Source: Prolixibacteraceae bacterium (GTDB lineage Bacteria > Bacteroidota > Bacteroidia > Bacteroidales > Prolixibacteraceae). From it: DNA of 20,503 bases. The stretch lies in the NCBI GenBank assembly GCA_027858145.1, contig JAQIDF010000272.1:1-20503 (forward strand), read 5' to 3'. The notes under the pieces were generated by a model. The model saw only the letters and a program-made list of their open reading frames with translations, ran no database searches and was not told the origin of the DNA. Made by a program: the position numbers and the translations under genes. Every line of letters starts with the position of its first letter. Position 1 is the stretch's first letter. Positions 6,319 through 13,770 of the stretch are shown piece after piece.

Positions 6319-8397
6319 TTGGATTTACAGACAAATATATCCTATCCGTTTTTAGCATTTGTAATACTACTTGTAGCGGTTGCTGCGGTAGCATATGTTG
6401 TGTATTTCTTCCGTAAAGAAAAAAATGTGTATACCCGGGGGCAGCGTTTTGTTCTTGCAGCTGTTAAATTGTTATATACCTTATTTATTGGTTTCTTAAT
6501 ATTATCACCTGTTGTTGGTATGATTCAAAAAATAATAGAGAAACCGGTTTTGGTTGTAGGAATTGATAATTCAGCGTCGATGGCAGCAGACTCTGCTAAT
6601 GTTGAATTTGTCCGGTCGTTTACTTCTGGTTTGAAATCCAGTTTCAGCGATAAATACGCTGTTGAGACGATTTTATTTGGCGAAGAACCTGAGGATAAGG
6701 ATTCTGCTGATTTTTCGGCCTTGCAATCTGACTATGCTGAGTTTTTAAGAGATGCTGGCAAGCGGTATTTTAATATGAACGTGGGGGCTTACCTGTTGAT
6801 TGGTGACGGAATTTATAACCGTGGGCCAAATCCTGCTCAGGTGCTATCAGGCATCGAAGCACCGGTGTTTACGCTTGGAGTTGGCGATACAGTTCCTAAA
6901 ACCGACCAGGCCATTCTTGATGTTATTCATAACCCCAATGTGTTTTTGGGGAATAGTTTTCCTGTAGAAGTGGAAGTGGGATTTACCCAATTCCCCCATG
7001 AATCAACGCAAATATCGATATACCTGGATAATCAGTTGGTTAAATCAGAGCAAATTACGGTACCTCAGCCTGATTATTTTTACAGAAATACCTTTTTCAT
7101 TGATGCGACAGATGAAGGATTGCAAAATGTTTCGGTGGTAGTAAGTCCGCTCAGTCAGGAAAATAACACCGAAAATAATCGGTATTCATTTGTTATTGAA
7201 GTGCACGACAATAAAAAGAATGTACTGATGCTTTCACAAGGGCCTCATCCCGATATCGGGGCAATAACCGAGACCCTTGAGAAGCAGGCGAATTATGAAG
7301 TATCAACAGAGTATATCGCTCATTTTGATAAAGATTTGAGCTCGTACGATTTGGTTGTTTTGAATCAATTACCTTCACGATCAACTCAAAATACGGCAGT
7401 TATCGACTCAATTATTAATAGTAATAAACCGATTTTATTAATTATTGGACAAAAGACTTCGATTGCTGCACTGAACAACCTGGATCTTGATTTTTCAATG
7501 AAGCCGGGCATTCAAAACCAGGAAGCAGCAGCTTATTTCAATACTTCGTTTTCTTTGTTCTCTTTACCTGCAAATATGAAAACGGTTGAAAGTATTTATC
7601 CTCCGCTGGTTACACGTTATACTCAATATGAAACCGGAGGGGCATATTCAATTTTGGCACATCAAAAAATTAAAGGTGTTGAAATGAATTATCCTCTAAT
7701 AATGACAGGGGAGGTCAAAAATCGTAAGACAGCTGTTGTTTTCGGTGAAGGAATTTGGCGTTGGCGTTTGCGGGAATTCCAGTATCTCGATACACAGGAT
7801 GCGTTTAACCATATCGTAGTTAATCTTTTCAATTATCTGAGCCTCAAAGATAAACAAGAACAATTTGAAATTCAGTACGAGCGCATTGTCTCTGAAGTCG
7901 ATCAGATAAAAATTAAAGCTCAGGTGTTTAACGAGATATTTGAGCCTGTGGCCGATGCCGAAGTGTCTCTGGTTTTAACCGATTCAACCGGTAATGAGCT
8001 TGATTACATTTTCGATTCGGGGAGCTTTGGATATACACTTGATTTAGGATATCTTCCCTCTGGAGAATATGAGCTTGAAAGCTCAGTAGAGCTTGGTGAC
8101 CAGCAGTTTGTTAAAACAGGTCGGTTTAGTGTTCAGGAAATTAACATTGAAAATCAAAACCTTTTGGCCAATTTCAATGTTTTGAATAGTATTGCTAATA
8201 ATACTGGCGGCAGGTTTTTCACACAAAATGAACATGAGAAATTGTCTGAAATGCTTCTTAACTCTTCCATGATAAAGCCCAGCTCATATAATCAGAAGAA
8301 TTTATTCGAGTTAATTGACTGGAAGCTGTATCTTTTAATCGTGTTGGGATTGTTGTCTTTGGAATGGTTTTTGAGAAAATTCTGGGGCGGATATTAG
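6319..8397 (+). CDS. Membrane-anchored von Willebrand factor A-domain protein
   Basis: This 692-residue protein has two N-terminal transmembrane helices (about 9-30 and 46-69), then a vWA-like domain starting at VLVVGIDNSASM. D83, S85 and S87 form the DxSxS metal-ion (MIDAS) motif, and D163 in IGDGIYN is a likely further ligand. A Rossmann/glutamine amidotransferase-like segment lies at about 296-390, a beta-rich region at about 510-625, and a final transmembrane helix near 668-685. The architecture matches large Bacteroidota vWA membrane proteins related to BatA-type or GATase1-like proteins of unknown function. TTG at 6319 is the likely start: an in-frame stop lies at 6304-6306 and the next Met comes only after TM2. 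The following gene starts 40 nt after the stop, suggesting co-transcription. Confidence 0.8.
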   Translation: MDLQTNISYPFLAFVILLVAVAAVAYVVYFFRKEKNVYTRGQRFVLAAVKLLYTLFIGFLILSPVVGMIQKIIEKPVLVVGIDNSASMAADSANVEFVRSFTSGLKSSFSDKYAVETILFGEEPEDKDSADFSALQSDYAEFLRDAGKRYFNMNVGAYLLIGDGIYNRGPNPAQVLSGIEAPVFTLGVGDTVPKTDQAILDVIHNPNVFLGNSFPVEVEVGFTQFPHESTQISIYLDNQLVKSEQITVPQPDYFYRNTFFIDATDEGLQNVSVVVSPLSQENNTENNRYSFVIEVHDNKKNVLMLSQGPHPDIGAITETLEKQANYEVSTEYIAHFDKDLSSYDLVVLNQLPSRSTQNTAVIDSIINSNKPILLIIGQKTSIAALNNLDLDFSMKPGIQNQEAAAYFNTSFSLFSLPANMKTVESIYPPLVTRYTQYETGGAYSILAHQKIKGVEMNYPLIMTGEVKNRKTAVVFGEGIWRWRLREFQYLDTQDAFNHIVVNLFNYLSLKDKQEQFEIQYERIVSEVDQIKIKAQVFNEIFEPVADAEVSLVLTDSTGNELDYIFDSGSFGYTLDLGYLPSGEYELESSVELGDQQFVKTGRFSVQEINIENQNLLANFNVLNSIANNTGGRFFTQNEHEKLSEMLLNSSMIKPSSYNQKNLFELIDWKLYLLIVLGLLSLEWFLRKFWGGY

Positions 8398-8437
8398 TGC
8401 AACTCTTTTAAGTAAAAACGCCATAATCTGATATATA

Positions 8438-9469
8438 ATGAGAAAGCTATTTATATTATTATTCATATTTACTTTATTTAATTTCAGTGTTTATGCACAA
8501 CTGAAGAAATTTACGGTTGAAATACCGGTGCCTCCAAAATATGAAATACCCGATTCTATTCAAAGCTTGACTATCATGAACCGTGCTATAACCTCTGAAT
8601 TTAAGGATTATGATGAAAAAGACCTTCAGCTTGATTTTTACAAAAAGAACTTTGAAATTAATGCACTGCTACTTGATAGCACAGCTGCCGATACAACAAT
8701 AAAAGTGCTTGGTGAATTACTGTTTGATTCTCAGCGCTTTGATGTTGTGATTCCGGTAGATCGAAATATTTATCGTCTTCTTCCGTATAATGAAAAGCCA
8801 AAACCACTAAACTGGGAGTATGTTAAGGGGATTTGTGAAACGTACAATACAGATGCGCTGGTTGTGCTTGAAGATTTTGCAATTCGTACGGTAACCGGCT
8901 ACGATACCGGTACTGAGTATGATGGGTTTCAGGCTTACAAATATCACTATGCTTCCATGGATTTTTACAGTATGGCACATTGGCGGATATATGAACCATC
9001 GTCTGAAACTGTTTTGGTTGACGTTTTGATGAACCAGGATACCATATTCTGGGATAACTACGATTACGACCTGGTTGAATTATTTAAAGCATTACCAACC
9101 GTGAAAGAAGCTACCATTCAGACCGGGGTTAAAATTGCACTTGATTTTAGCGACATTATTGCTCCTCGCTGGAAATCAGATACTCGTTATTATTATATTG
9201 TTAAAAGAAAAAAAGTTGATGAGTCGGTTCAGTTAGCAGCTGAAGGTAACTGGGATGAAGCATTGGATAACTGGTTGGAGCATGCTGAAGATGGAAGCCG
9301 TTCTACCCAGAGTAAAATAATGTTGAACATTGCATTGGGCTACGAGATGACAGGTGATATTGAAATGGCAATTGAATGGGCTAAAAAATCTCAGTCTAAA
9401 TATTATCGCGAGGTTAACAATCATTATTTAAAAGAATTGCTCAAACGGCAGGCATTGCTAAATAATTAA
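8438..9469 (+). CDS. Exported DUF6340-like protein with C-terminal TPR-like repeats
   Basis: The 343-residue product begins with a clear Sec signal peptide, probable cleavage after Ala20 (SVYA-Q), and no lipobox, so it is likely periplasmic. The central part (about 35-240) has a pattern I associate with the Bacteroidota DUF6340 family: an N-terminal MNRAITSEF-type segment, a glycosylation-free alpha/beta core, and DALVVLEDF. That assignment is from memory. The C-terminal 80 residues (about 262-340) are helical with TPR character (LAAEGNWDEALDNW, ALGYEMTGDIEMAIEWAKKS). It lies 40 nt after the vWA gene and 145 nt before the LpoB-like gene, all on one strand. The function is unknown; a scaffold or envelope-complex role is a guess. 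Confidence 0.75.
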   Translation: MRKLFILLFIFTLFNFSVYAQLKKFTVEIPVPPKYEIPDSIQSLTIMNRAITSEFKDYDEKDLQLDFYKKNFEINALLLDSTAADTTIKVLGELLFDSQRFDVVIPVDRNIYRLLPYNEKPKPLNWEYVKGICETYNTDALVVLEDFAIRTVTGYDTGTEYDGFQAYKYHYASMDFYSMAHWRIYEPSSETVLVDVLMNQDTIFWDNYDYDLVELFKALPTVKEATIQTGVKIALDFSDIIAPRWKSDTRYYYIVKRKKVDESVQLAAEGNWDEALDNWLEHAEDGSRSTQSKIMLNIALGYEMTGDIEMAIEWAKKSQSKYYREVNNHYLKELLKRQALLNN

Positions 9470-9614
9470 TGACCTTCCTGTTTAAAAAGCTACATTTTCT
9501 TATTTTTACACCCGAATAAAACAGGTGCGTTACGAACATCGCTTCTGTTGATGCTGTTTTATTGTTGTAAGTGTTTGTGATATTCATGTTTGGTGTTAAT
9601 TAAAAATTGAAAAG

Positions 9615-10103
9615 ATGAAACGCAGAGTTTTATATATTTTAATGCTTGTTTTTTTATCCGGATGTTCACTGTTTAAAAAATTTACAGAAGAACCCGAATT
9701 TGTTGTTGATGAACAGGCGCTTGAGCAAACAGTAAACAAAACGGTGAACGATTTAATGTCTTCAGCATGGTTGTCCGATTTTATGTCGGAACAAAACGAA
9801 AGACCTATTATCATGACCTCCTTAATTACCAACAATTCGAATGGCATTATTGATGTGAACACGATTTACGAGACCATTGATATGCAATTGGTAAAATCGG
9901 GACAAGTGAGGGTGGTTAAAACCGACGAAGCTCAACGCATCCTTACTCCTTACGAGCTGGCCAAAGGCGAAAGTGTTGATTATGTAATTTCCTCTATTAT
10001 TGAAAATAATCCCACAAAAGATTCATCGGTCATATTTAAAATTTCTCTTTGGAGCGATAAAACAAGGGAGCCGGTAACCGAAATCGAAAATATTGTTGAG
10101 TAA
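9615..10103 (+). CDS. LpoB-like lipoprotein (penicillin-binding protein activator family)
   Basis: The 162-residue product is a lipoprotein: a short hydrophobic signal ending in LSGC, Cys17. The body matches the LpoB pattern, with an N-terminal helix (NDLMSSAWLSDFM), the strand RPIIMTSLITNNSNGIIDVNTIYETI, SGQVRVV, then a final strand ISLWSDKTREPV corresponding to the end of the family domain. In E. coli LpoB is an outer-membrane lipoprotein that stimulates PBP1B. In Bacteroidota the homologues are mostly uncharacterised, and this protein lacks the long linker of the E. coli protein. The start ATG follows an AAAAG stretch, and the next gene begins 23 nt after the stop, so co-transcription with cysteate synthase is plausible. 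The family call is moderately sure; a role in peptidoglycan synthesis is inferred. Confidence 0.72.
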   Translation: MKRRVLYILMLVFLSGCSLFKKFTEEPEFVVDEQALEQTVNKTVNDLMSSAWLSDFMSEQNERPIIMTSLITNNSNGIIDVNTIYETIDMQLVKSGQVRVVKTDEAQRILTPYELAKGESVDYVISSIIENNPTKDSSVIFKISLWSDKTREPVTEIENIVE

Positions 10104-10126
10104 ACAGAAAATATAACCTTAATCAA

Positions 10127-11422
10127 ATGGAACATTTTAAACCTACAGGCTACAAACTCCAATCGTTGTGTTGTGGTGCTGTATTCGAAGACACCGACTG
10201 GGAGCTAAGTTGTCCGCATGACCATAAGCCGGCACTTATCCGTGCCGTATACGATAATAAACAAATTGAAGTAAATTCAAACCTGCCGGGGCTTTATAAA
10301 TTTGCCAACTGGCTACCTGTTGAGCGTATGCTGGAAGGCTCGGGCATACCTGTAACCTATAAAAGCGCTGGTTTGGCTAAAGAACTTGGACTCGAAAATC
10401 TTTTTATCACATTTAATGGATATTGGCCCGAGAAAGGGGCACATATGCAAACCGGAACGTTCAAAGAATGTGAAGCTTATTCGGTTTGTGCCCGTAAGAA
10501 TAAACGCCACGATAAAATAATGGTGGTTGCTTCGGCCGGAAATACTTCAAGGGCTTTTGCCAAAGTATGTTCCGAAAACAAAATTCCACTTTTGCTTTGT
10601 GTGCCCGAGGACAATCTGTCATCAATGTGGTTCGAAACAGAGCTTGATTCATGTGTTAAGCTTGTTGCTACTGAAAAAGGCACCGATTATTTCGATGCCA
10701 TCCACTTGTCAAACGTTGCTGCCGAAATGGATTTGTTTTATCCTGAAGGTGGTGCCAAAAATGTAGCACGCCGTGATGGAATGGGCTTAACCGTTGTGTC
10801 GGCAGTTACAACCATCGGGCGAATCCCCGATTATTATTTTCAGGCAGTAGGGAGTGGTACTGGAGCTATTGCAGCATGGGAAGCTAATTTACGTTTTCTC
10901 GAAGATGGCCGTTTTGGAAATAACAAAATGAAACTCATGGTTTCGCAAAATGAACCATTTTTACCTATTAAAGATGCATGGGAAGCTCGTTCGCGTGACT
11001 TATTACCTTTTGATGACAATGATGCACGTAAGCAAGTTGAAACGGTAAACGCGAAAGTACTGACCAACCGTCGCCCGCCATATTCGTTAAAAGGTGGTCT
11101 TTTTGATGCTTTAAGTGACACCAATGGTGAAGTGCTGTCGGCAACCAACAAGGAAGCAGAAAATGCAGCACAGCTATTTCTCGAGACCGAAGGTAATGAT
11201 GTGACACCTGCAGCCGCGGTAGCCGTTGCTACATTGATTGATGCAGTGAAAAAGGGGAAAGTTGAGAAAAATGCTACCATAATGCTCAATATTACCGGTG
11301 GAGGAACCGAAAAATTTAAGAAGGAACATGAATTGATCTATTTAAAACCTGAAATAATATTCCCGGTAGATCCGGATCCCGCGGATGTGAAAATGAAACT
11401 TGAAGAGTTGTTCCGTAAGTAA
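10127..11422 (+). CDS. Cysteate synthase homologue (PLP fold type II)
   Basis: This 431-residue PLP enzyme belongs to the threonine synthase-like fold and most resembles cysteate synthase, which makes L-cysteate from O-phosphoserine and sulfite. Visible features are an N-terminal Cys-rich segment (CCG ... CPHDH), PGLYKFANWLPVE, the probable Schiff-base lysine K113 in GTFKE (in place of the SFKD of threonine synthase), SAGNTS at 136-141, and the phosphate-binding loop GSGTG at 242-246. A C-terminal NITGGG follows. Length fits the family. The enzyme was defined in Methanosarcina (coenzyme M); in Bacteroidota it supplies cysteate for sulfonolipids, so that role is inferred here, since this lineage is not a methanogen. 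The acyltransferase for the next step is not in the window. A threonine synthase role is less likely. It is convergent with the TlpA-like gene. Confidence 0.8.
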   Translation: MEHFKPTGYKLQSLCCGAVFEDTDWELSCPHDHKPALIRAVYDNKQIEVNSNLPGLYKFANWLPVERMLEGSGIPVTYKSAGLAKELGLENLFITFNGYWPEKGAHMQTGTFKECEAYSVCARKNKRHDKIMVVASAGNTSRAFAKVCSENKIPLLLCVPEDNLSSMWFETELDSCVKLVATEKGTDYFDAIHLSNVAAEMDLFYPEGGAKNVARRDGMGLTVVSAVTTIGRIPDYYFQAVGSGTGAIAAWEANLRFLEDGRFGNNKMKLMVSQNEPFLPIKDAWEARSRDLLPFDDNDARKQVETVNAKVLTNRRPPYSLKGGLFDALSDTNGEVLSATNKEAENAAQLFLETEGNDVTPAAAVAVATLIDAVKKGKVEKNATIMLNITGGGTEKFKKEHELIYLKPEIIFPVDPDPADVKMKLEELFRK

Positions 11423-11459
11423 GGGAAATGTGATTTAATACTGTCCGAATATTTAAAGA

Positions 11460-12860
11460 CTACTTATTTCCCTGCACCAAATACCAATCGACCCACGAAT
11501 CCATTTGGGCTACCGAGTTGGGGCGAAGCAAAATTTCTTGCTTTTTATCGAGCAGGTACATGGTGGGGGTGGCAAATACGAAATAGTCCTTAACAACCGG
11601 GCTGTCCCATTTCTGATAATCGCACATGCTGATAAACGGAAATGGTTTAGCAAAGTTCTCAAAAGCTTTTTGTTCTTCGTCAAGTGAAATAAATACAACT
11701 TCCACACCCTGATTTTTCCAGTCGGGGTACAATTCAACCATTTTGCTTAGCTCTTCGTTGCATTTTGGGCACCAGCTGGCTCCGAAAATAATAAGCGTGT
11801 ATTTCGAGTTAATATCCGACAATTTTTTGGGTTTTACCTCTTTGTATGCTGGAGCTAAAAAAATGTTTCCAAATGCAAATTCGGGAGCCGTGTTGCCAAC
11901 TTTCATAGCCCGGTAACTTTCCAATTGGGCAGCCAGGTCGTTGTTGAGGGTGCAGGCGGTTTCATTCAGAAGTTTTAACGCCAGGTGTTCAGAGGCTTCG
12001 AACAAGCTACGGCTTTCCAAAAATTTAAACAGGTGGTTGGTAATCTCGTTTAGCTTTTGCTCGTCGGCAAGCAGGTTTTCAACCATGCGGTCGATGGAAA
12101 TATTCATTTCAATATATGCCGAATCGAGTGTGCGTCCGCTGTTTTCGATGAGCCAGAAATGGCTCTCGATGGCATTGCGCAGCAAACCGCTTTTGTACAT
12201 TTTGGTGTCGGTGTAATCCATCTTTCGGAAGGCTTCGATGGTGGTCGGTATCTCTTCGGTACGGTACTGGGCAACAGCCGATACACTACTGACCATTTTA
12301 CGAACCGGTAAAAACCAGCTTACGTAACTTTCGGGGTCAAGGCTGGCTAAAAAGGCTTTGTCCTCGTTGTGTATGCGTTGTACCTCTTGTTCAATGGCAT
12401 TTATAGGCGTTTTGTGCATGGCAAAAAGCGAGTCTGCCGAGTAAATATTTTCGAGGTAAGCCCAGGCGCTCAGGGCTTGCTCGCGGCGGGGCTGTTCCGA
12501 TGCATATCGTCCAAACTGCAGGTTTTCTTTTCCTTTAAGAATTTGAATGCTTTCTGTCATGGCCGGCATTTTGCCTTTTACCTGAATATTTTTGCCACTT
12601 ATGATGATGATAAACGGCTTTTCATCTTCTGAAATAAGACAACCCATTCCGTAATCGTTGGGGGCGTATTGCAGGGTGAAATTCCCTTTATTGTCGGTTT
12701 GGGTGCGGTCAATCACATAAGTGTTAAATCCGTTAAACCCTTCGAGACGGATTTGCTGATTGGCAAGCATTGTGAAAGTACCGGAAATAGTACTTTGGCT
12801 GTATGCAAATTGCGTTAGCAGGCAAATAAGTATGCAAAGTTTAAAAGGTAGAAATTTCAT
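11460..12860 (-). CDS. Exported TlpA/ResA-type thioredoxin-fold protein
   Basis: The 466-residue protein has a Sec signal peptide (cleavage near Ser21-Gln22, AYSQ). An N-terminal beta-rich region (about 23-110; ISGTFTMLANQQIRLEGF) resembles the DUF4369-type domain that precedes many Bacteroidota TlpA proteins. A helical middle part follows, then a thioredoxin domain from about 325. The redox motif is W-C364-P-K-C367 (ASWCPKC), followed by the expected EVVFISLDEE and the cis-Pro region FATPTMYLLD. The likely role is periplasmic thiol-disulfide exchange, for example reducing cytochrome or envelope proteins. It is transcribed toward cysteate synthase and ends 37 nt from it. No partner (CcdA/DsbD or cytochrome gene) lies nearby. 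Confidence 0.85.
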   Translation of the reverse strand: MKFLPFKLCILICLLTQFAYSQSTISGTFTMLANQQIRLEGFNGFNTYVIDRTQTDNKGNFTLQYAPNDYGMGCLISEDEKPFIIIISGKNIQVKGKMPAMTESIQILKGKENLQFGRYASEQPRREQALSAWAYLENIYSADSLFAMHKTPINAIEQEVQRIHNEDKAFLASLDPESYVSWFLPVRKMVSSVSAVAQYRTEEIPTTIEAFRKMDYTDTKMYKSGLLRNAIESHFWLIENSGRTLDSAYIEMNISIDRMVENLLADEQKLNEITNHLFKFLESRSLFEASEHLALKLLNETACTLNNDLAAQLESYRAMKVGNTAPEFAFGNIFLAPAYKEVKPKKLSDINSKYTLIIFGASWCPKCNEELSKMVELYPDWKNQGVEVVFISLDEEQKAFENFAKPFPFISMCDYQKWDSPVVKDYFVFATPTMYLLDKKQEILLRPNSVAQMDSWVDWYLVQGNK

Positions 12861-12947
12861 CGGTTTGGTTTTAAAAAATTGTTCGTTAAAAATATAAATA
12901 ATCAGTTAATTGTCTCAGTAGTATTGGAAAATTAACAGGTATGGCGT

Positions 12948-12973
12948 CCGGGAGACGCGAGTTCCAACTCGCG
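12948..12973 (+). repeat. REP1, type A palindrome
   Basis: A CCGGGAG head is followed by arms CGCGAGTT and AACTCGCG with a CC centre (stem 12956-12973). The GGGAG head plus imperfect palindrome is the organisation expected of a REP element recognised by a RAYT. The same type A unit recurs at 13537 and 13745. Confidence 0.85.
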
Positions 12974-12984
12974 TATTAACAGGT

Positions 12985-13013
12985 ATGACGTTTTGGAAAT
13001 GCGAGCAACTCGC
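12985..13013 (+). repeat. REP2, degenerate type A palindrome
   Basis: The core GCGAG, CAA, CTCGC (13001-13013) keeps the REP stem but lost bases of the loop and arms. The bases before it (TATGACGTTTTGGAAA) align with the TATGGCGTCCGGGAGA leader of REP1, including a shared ACAGGTATG, so it looks like a decayed tandem copy of REP1. Confidence 0.6.
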
Positions 13014-13046
13014 GTATTATCATAAATGTTACGCATTTTTGGCGAG
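13009..13046 (+). repeat. 38-bp direct repeat, copy 1 (downstream of RAYT)
   Basis: This segment matches 13765-13802 at 34 of 38 positions in the same orientation. It starts with the right arm of a REP (CTCGCG), continues with TATCATAAATG and an AAATG/CATTT mini-hairpin, and ends in TTTTTGGCGAG. The two copies bracket the transposase gene. Confidence 0.8.
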
Positions 13047-13074
13047 ATTATTTTCAAAAAACTCTTTCTGAATA

Positions 13075-13102
13075 CGGCGAGTCGGAACTCGCCGCTCCCT
13101 GT
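13075..13102 (-). repeat. REP3, type B palindrome, at the RAYT stop codon
   Basis: On the minus strand an ACAGGGAG head is followed by arms CGGCGAGT/ACTCGCCG (stem 13075-13094, 4-nt centre). It lies in inverted orientation to REP1, making a convergent REP pair. Its last base is the first base of the transposase stop codon triplet at 13102-13104, so the gene ends exactly at a REP. Confidence 0.85.
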
Positions 13103-13719
13103 TATGGCAGGTAGGTTTTATTGCACCAACAACCCTTCCATTCTTCCCAGCAGCGTGCCAACCCGGCTTTTATCGGGTTGTTCAATGTATAGTTGATAGC
13201 CCGGTAAAGGTGGTATTCGTTACGTATGGTTACATCGAAACTTTCTTTTTGCCACAGACTGCCTTTACGGTTTTCAATTTTGTTGACCTCGTTGGCCGAA
13301 AAACGTTTTACCGACTGCATGATGTCCTGCAAATAAACCCAATCTCCTTTTTCATTTTTATGAAATAATTGCATTACCCAATGTACATGGTTTGGCATAA
13401 TGCAAAAGGCTATATTTTCAATTTGTTTTCCGTGCCAGAAATGCAAGGTGTCGGCTATTGCCTTTGTCGTTTCGGGTTTCGATAAGTTTATTTTGGTATG
13501 TTTTTCAGCATCTAGTATATCGTTGTATTTTTTAAACCGGGAGGCGCGAGTTCCAACTCGCGCTTTTTCTCGCGTTAATTCCGGCGAGTCGGAACTCGCC
13601 GCTCCCTGTTTCAATATTTTGTGTGGTATTGCACTTTTTAAGCACCAGGTAATAAAATAAGCCTGCCCTGGTTGTTGGTAATGGGGTAATGCGTGGCGAT
13701 AGTGTTCTTTCTTTTGCAT
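13102..13719 (-). CDS. REP-associated tyrosine transposase (RAYT, Y1/HUH family) with in-frame REP insertion
   Basis: The 205-residue protein is a single-strand DNA nuclease of the IS200-like Y1 class. Markers are an N-terminal ALPHYQQPGQAYFITWCL strand, the HUH motif MPNHVHW (H111, H113), SLWQKESFDVTIR (154-166), which is diagnostic of RAYTs, and the probable catalytic tyrosine Y177 in YTLNNPIKAGL. Residues about 37-61 (from LKQGAASSDSPELT to TRASRF) are encoded entirely by a convergent REP pair (13537-13609) without breaking the frame. The insertion lies before the KYNDILD segment, ahead of the HUH motif, in a stretch that varies among RAYTs. All catalytic motifs remain, so the enzyme may be active. 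The ATG at 13719 gives the usual RAYT N-terminus. Confidence 0.9.
   Translation of the reverse strand: MQKKEHYRHALPHYQQPGQAYFITWCLKSAIPHKILKQGAASSDSPELTREKARVGTRASRFKKYNDILDAEKHTKINLSKPETTKAIADTLHFWHGKQIENIAFCIMPNHVHWVMQLFHKNEKGDWVYLQDIMQSVKRFSANEVNKIENRKGSLWQKESFDVTIRNEYHLYRAINYTLNNPIKAGLARCWEEWKGCWCNKTYLP
13537..13563 (+). repeat. REP4, type A palindrome inside RAYT gene
   Basis: A CCGGGAG head is followed by perfect 9-bp arms GCGCGAGTT / AACTCGCGC around a CC centre (13544-13563). It encodes, on the other strand, residues around ARVGTRASR of the transposase. It differs from REP1 by a single base in the head-stem junction plus an extended arm. Confidence 0.85.
13582..13609 (-). repeat. REP5, type B palindrome inside RAYT gene
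   Basis: Arms CGGCGAGT / ACTCGCCG (13582-13601) with the ACAGGGAG head on the minus strand. It is identical in sequence to REP3 over the whole unit (28-29 bases). It forms, with REP4 18 nt away, a convergent pair and encodes transposase residues around QGAASSDSP. Confidence 0.85.
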
Positions 13720-13744
13720 TGGTTTTTATTAAAGTTCGTTTAAT

Positions 13745-13770
13745 CCGGGAGACGCGAGCTCCAACTCGCG
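13745..13770 (+). repeat. REP6, type A palindrome upstream of RAYT
   Basis: A CCGGGAG head, then CGCGAG and CTCGCG arms around CTCCAA (stem 13753-13770). One base (GCT for GTT) shortens the perfect stem compared with REP1 and REP4. It is in the same orientation as those copies. Confidence 0.82.

Larger units (their letters stand above)
12861..13101. other. Intergenic REP-containing region downstream of RAYT
   Basis: Between the TlpA-like start and the transposase stop there is no gene. The region contains REP1, a degenerate REP (REP2), one arm of a 38-bp direct repeat (13009-13046) and REP3, whose last base overlaps the transposase stop codon. The first 85 bases are AT-rich and must hold the TlpA promoter; no consensus element was placed with confidence. 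Confidence 0.6.

Noticed and set aside
9477..9525. CCTGTTT / AAACAGG inverted repeat after the DUF6340-like gene
   Set aside because: Seven-base arms 35 bp apart with no T-tract are too weak to call a terminator.
10127..11422. Threonine synthase as primary call
   Set aside because: The lysine motif GTFKE, the WLPVE segment and the Cys-rich N-terminus fit cysteate synthase better than the SFKD-type threonine synthase motif.
11422..11473. AGGGAAAT / ATTTCCCT inverted repeat between convergent genes, as a bidirectional terminator
   Set aside because: The arms are AT-rich, 36 bp apart, partly inside the TlpA-like coding end, and lack T-tracts.
12948..13102. Repeated palindromes considered as a CRISPR array
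   Set aside because: Units are palindromic, irregularly spaced and in both orientations, and the neighbouring gene is a RAYT, so they are REPs; no cas genes are present.
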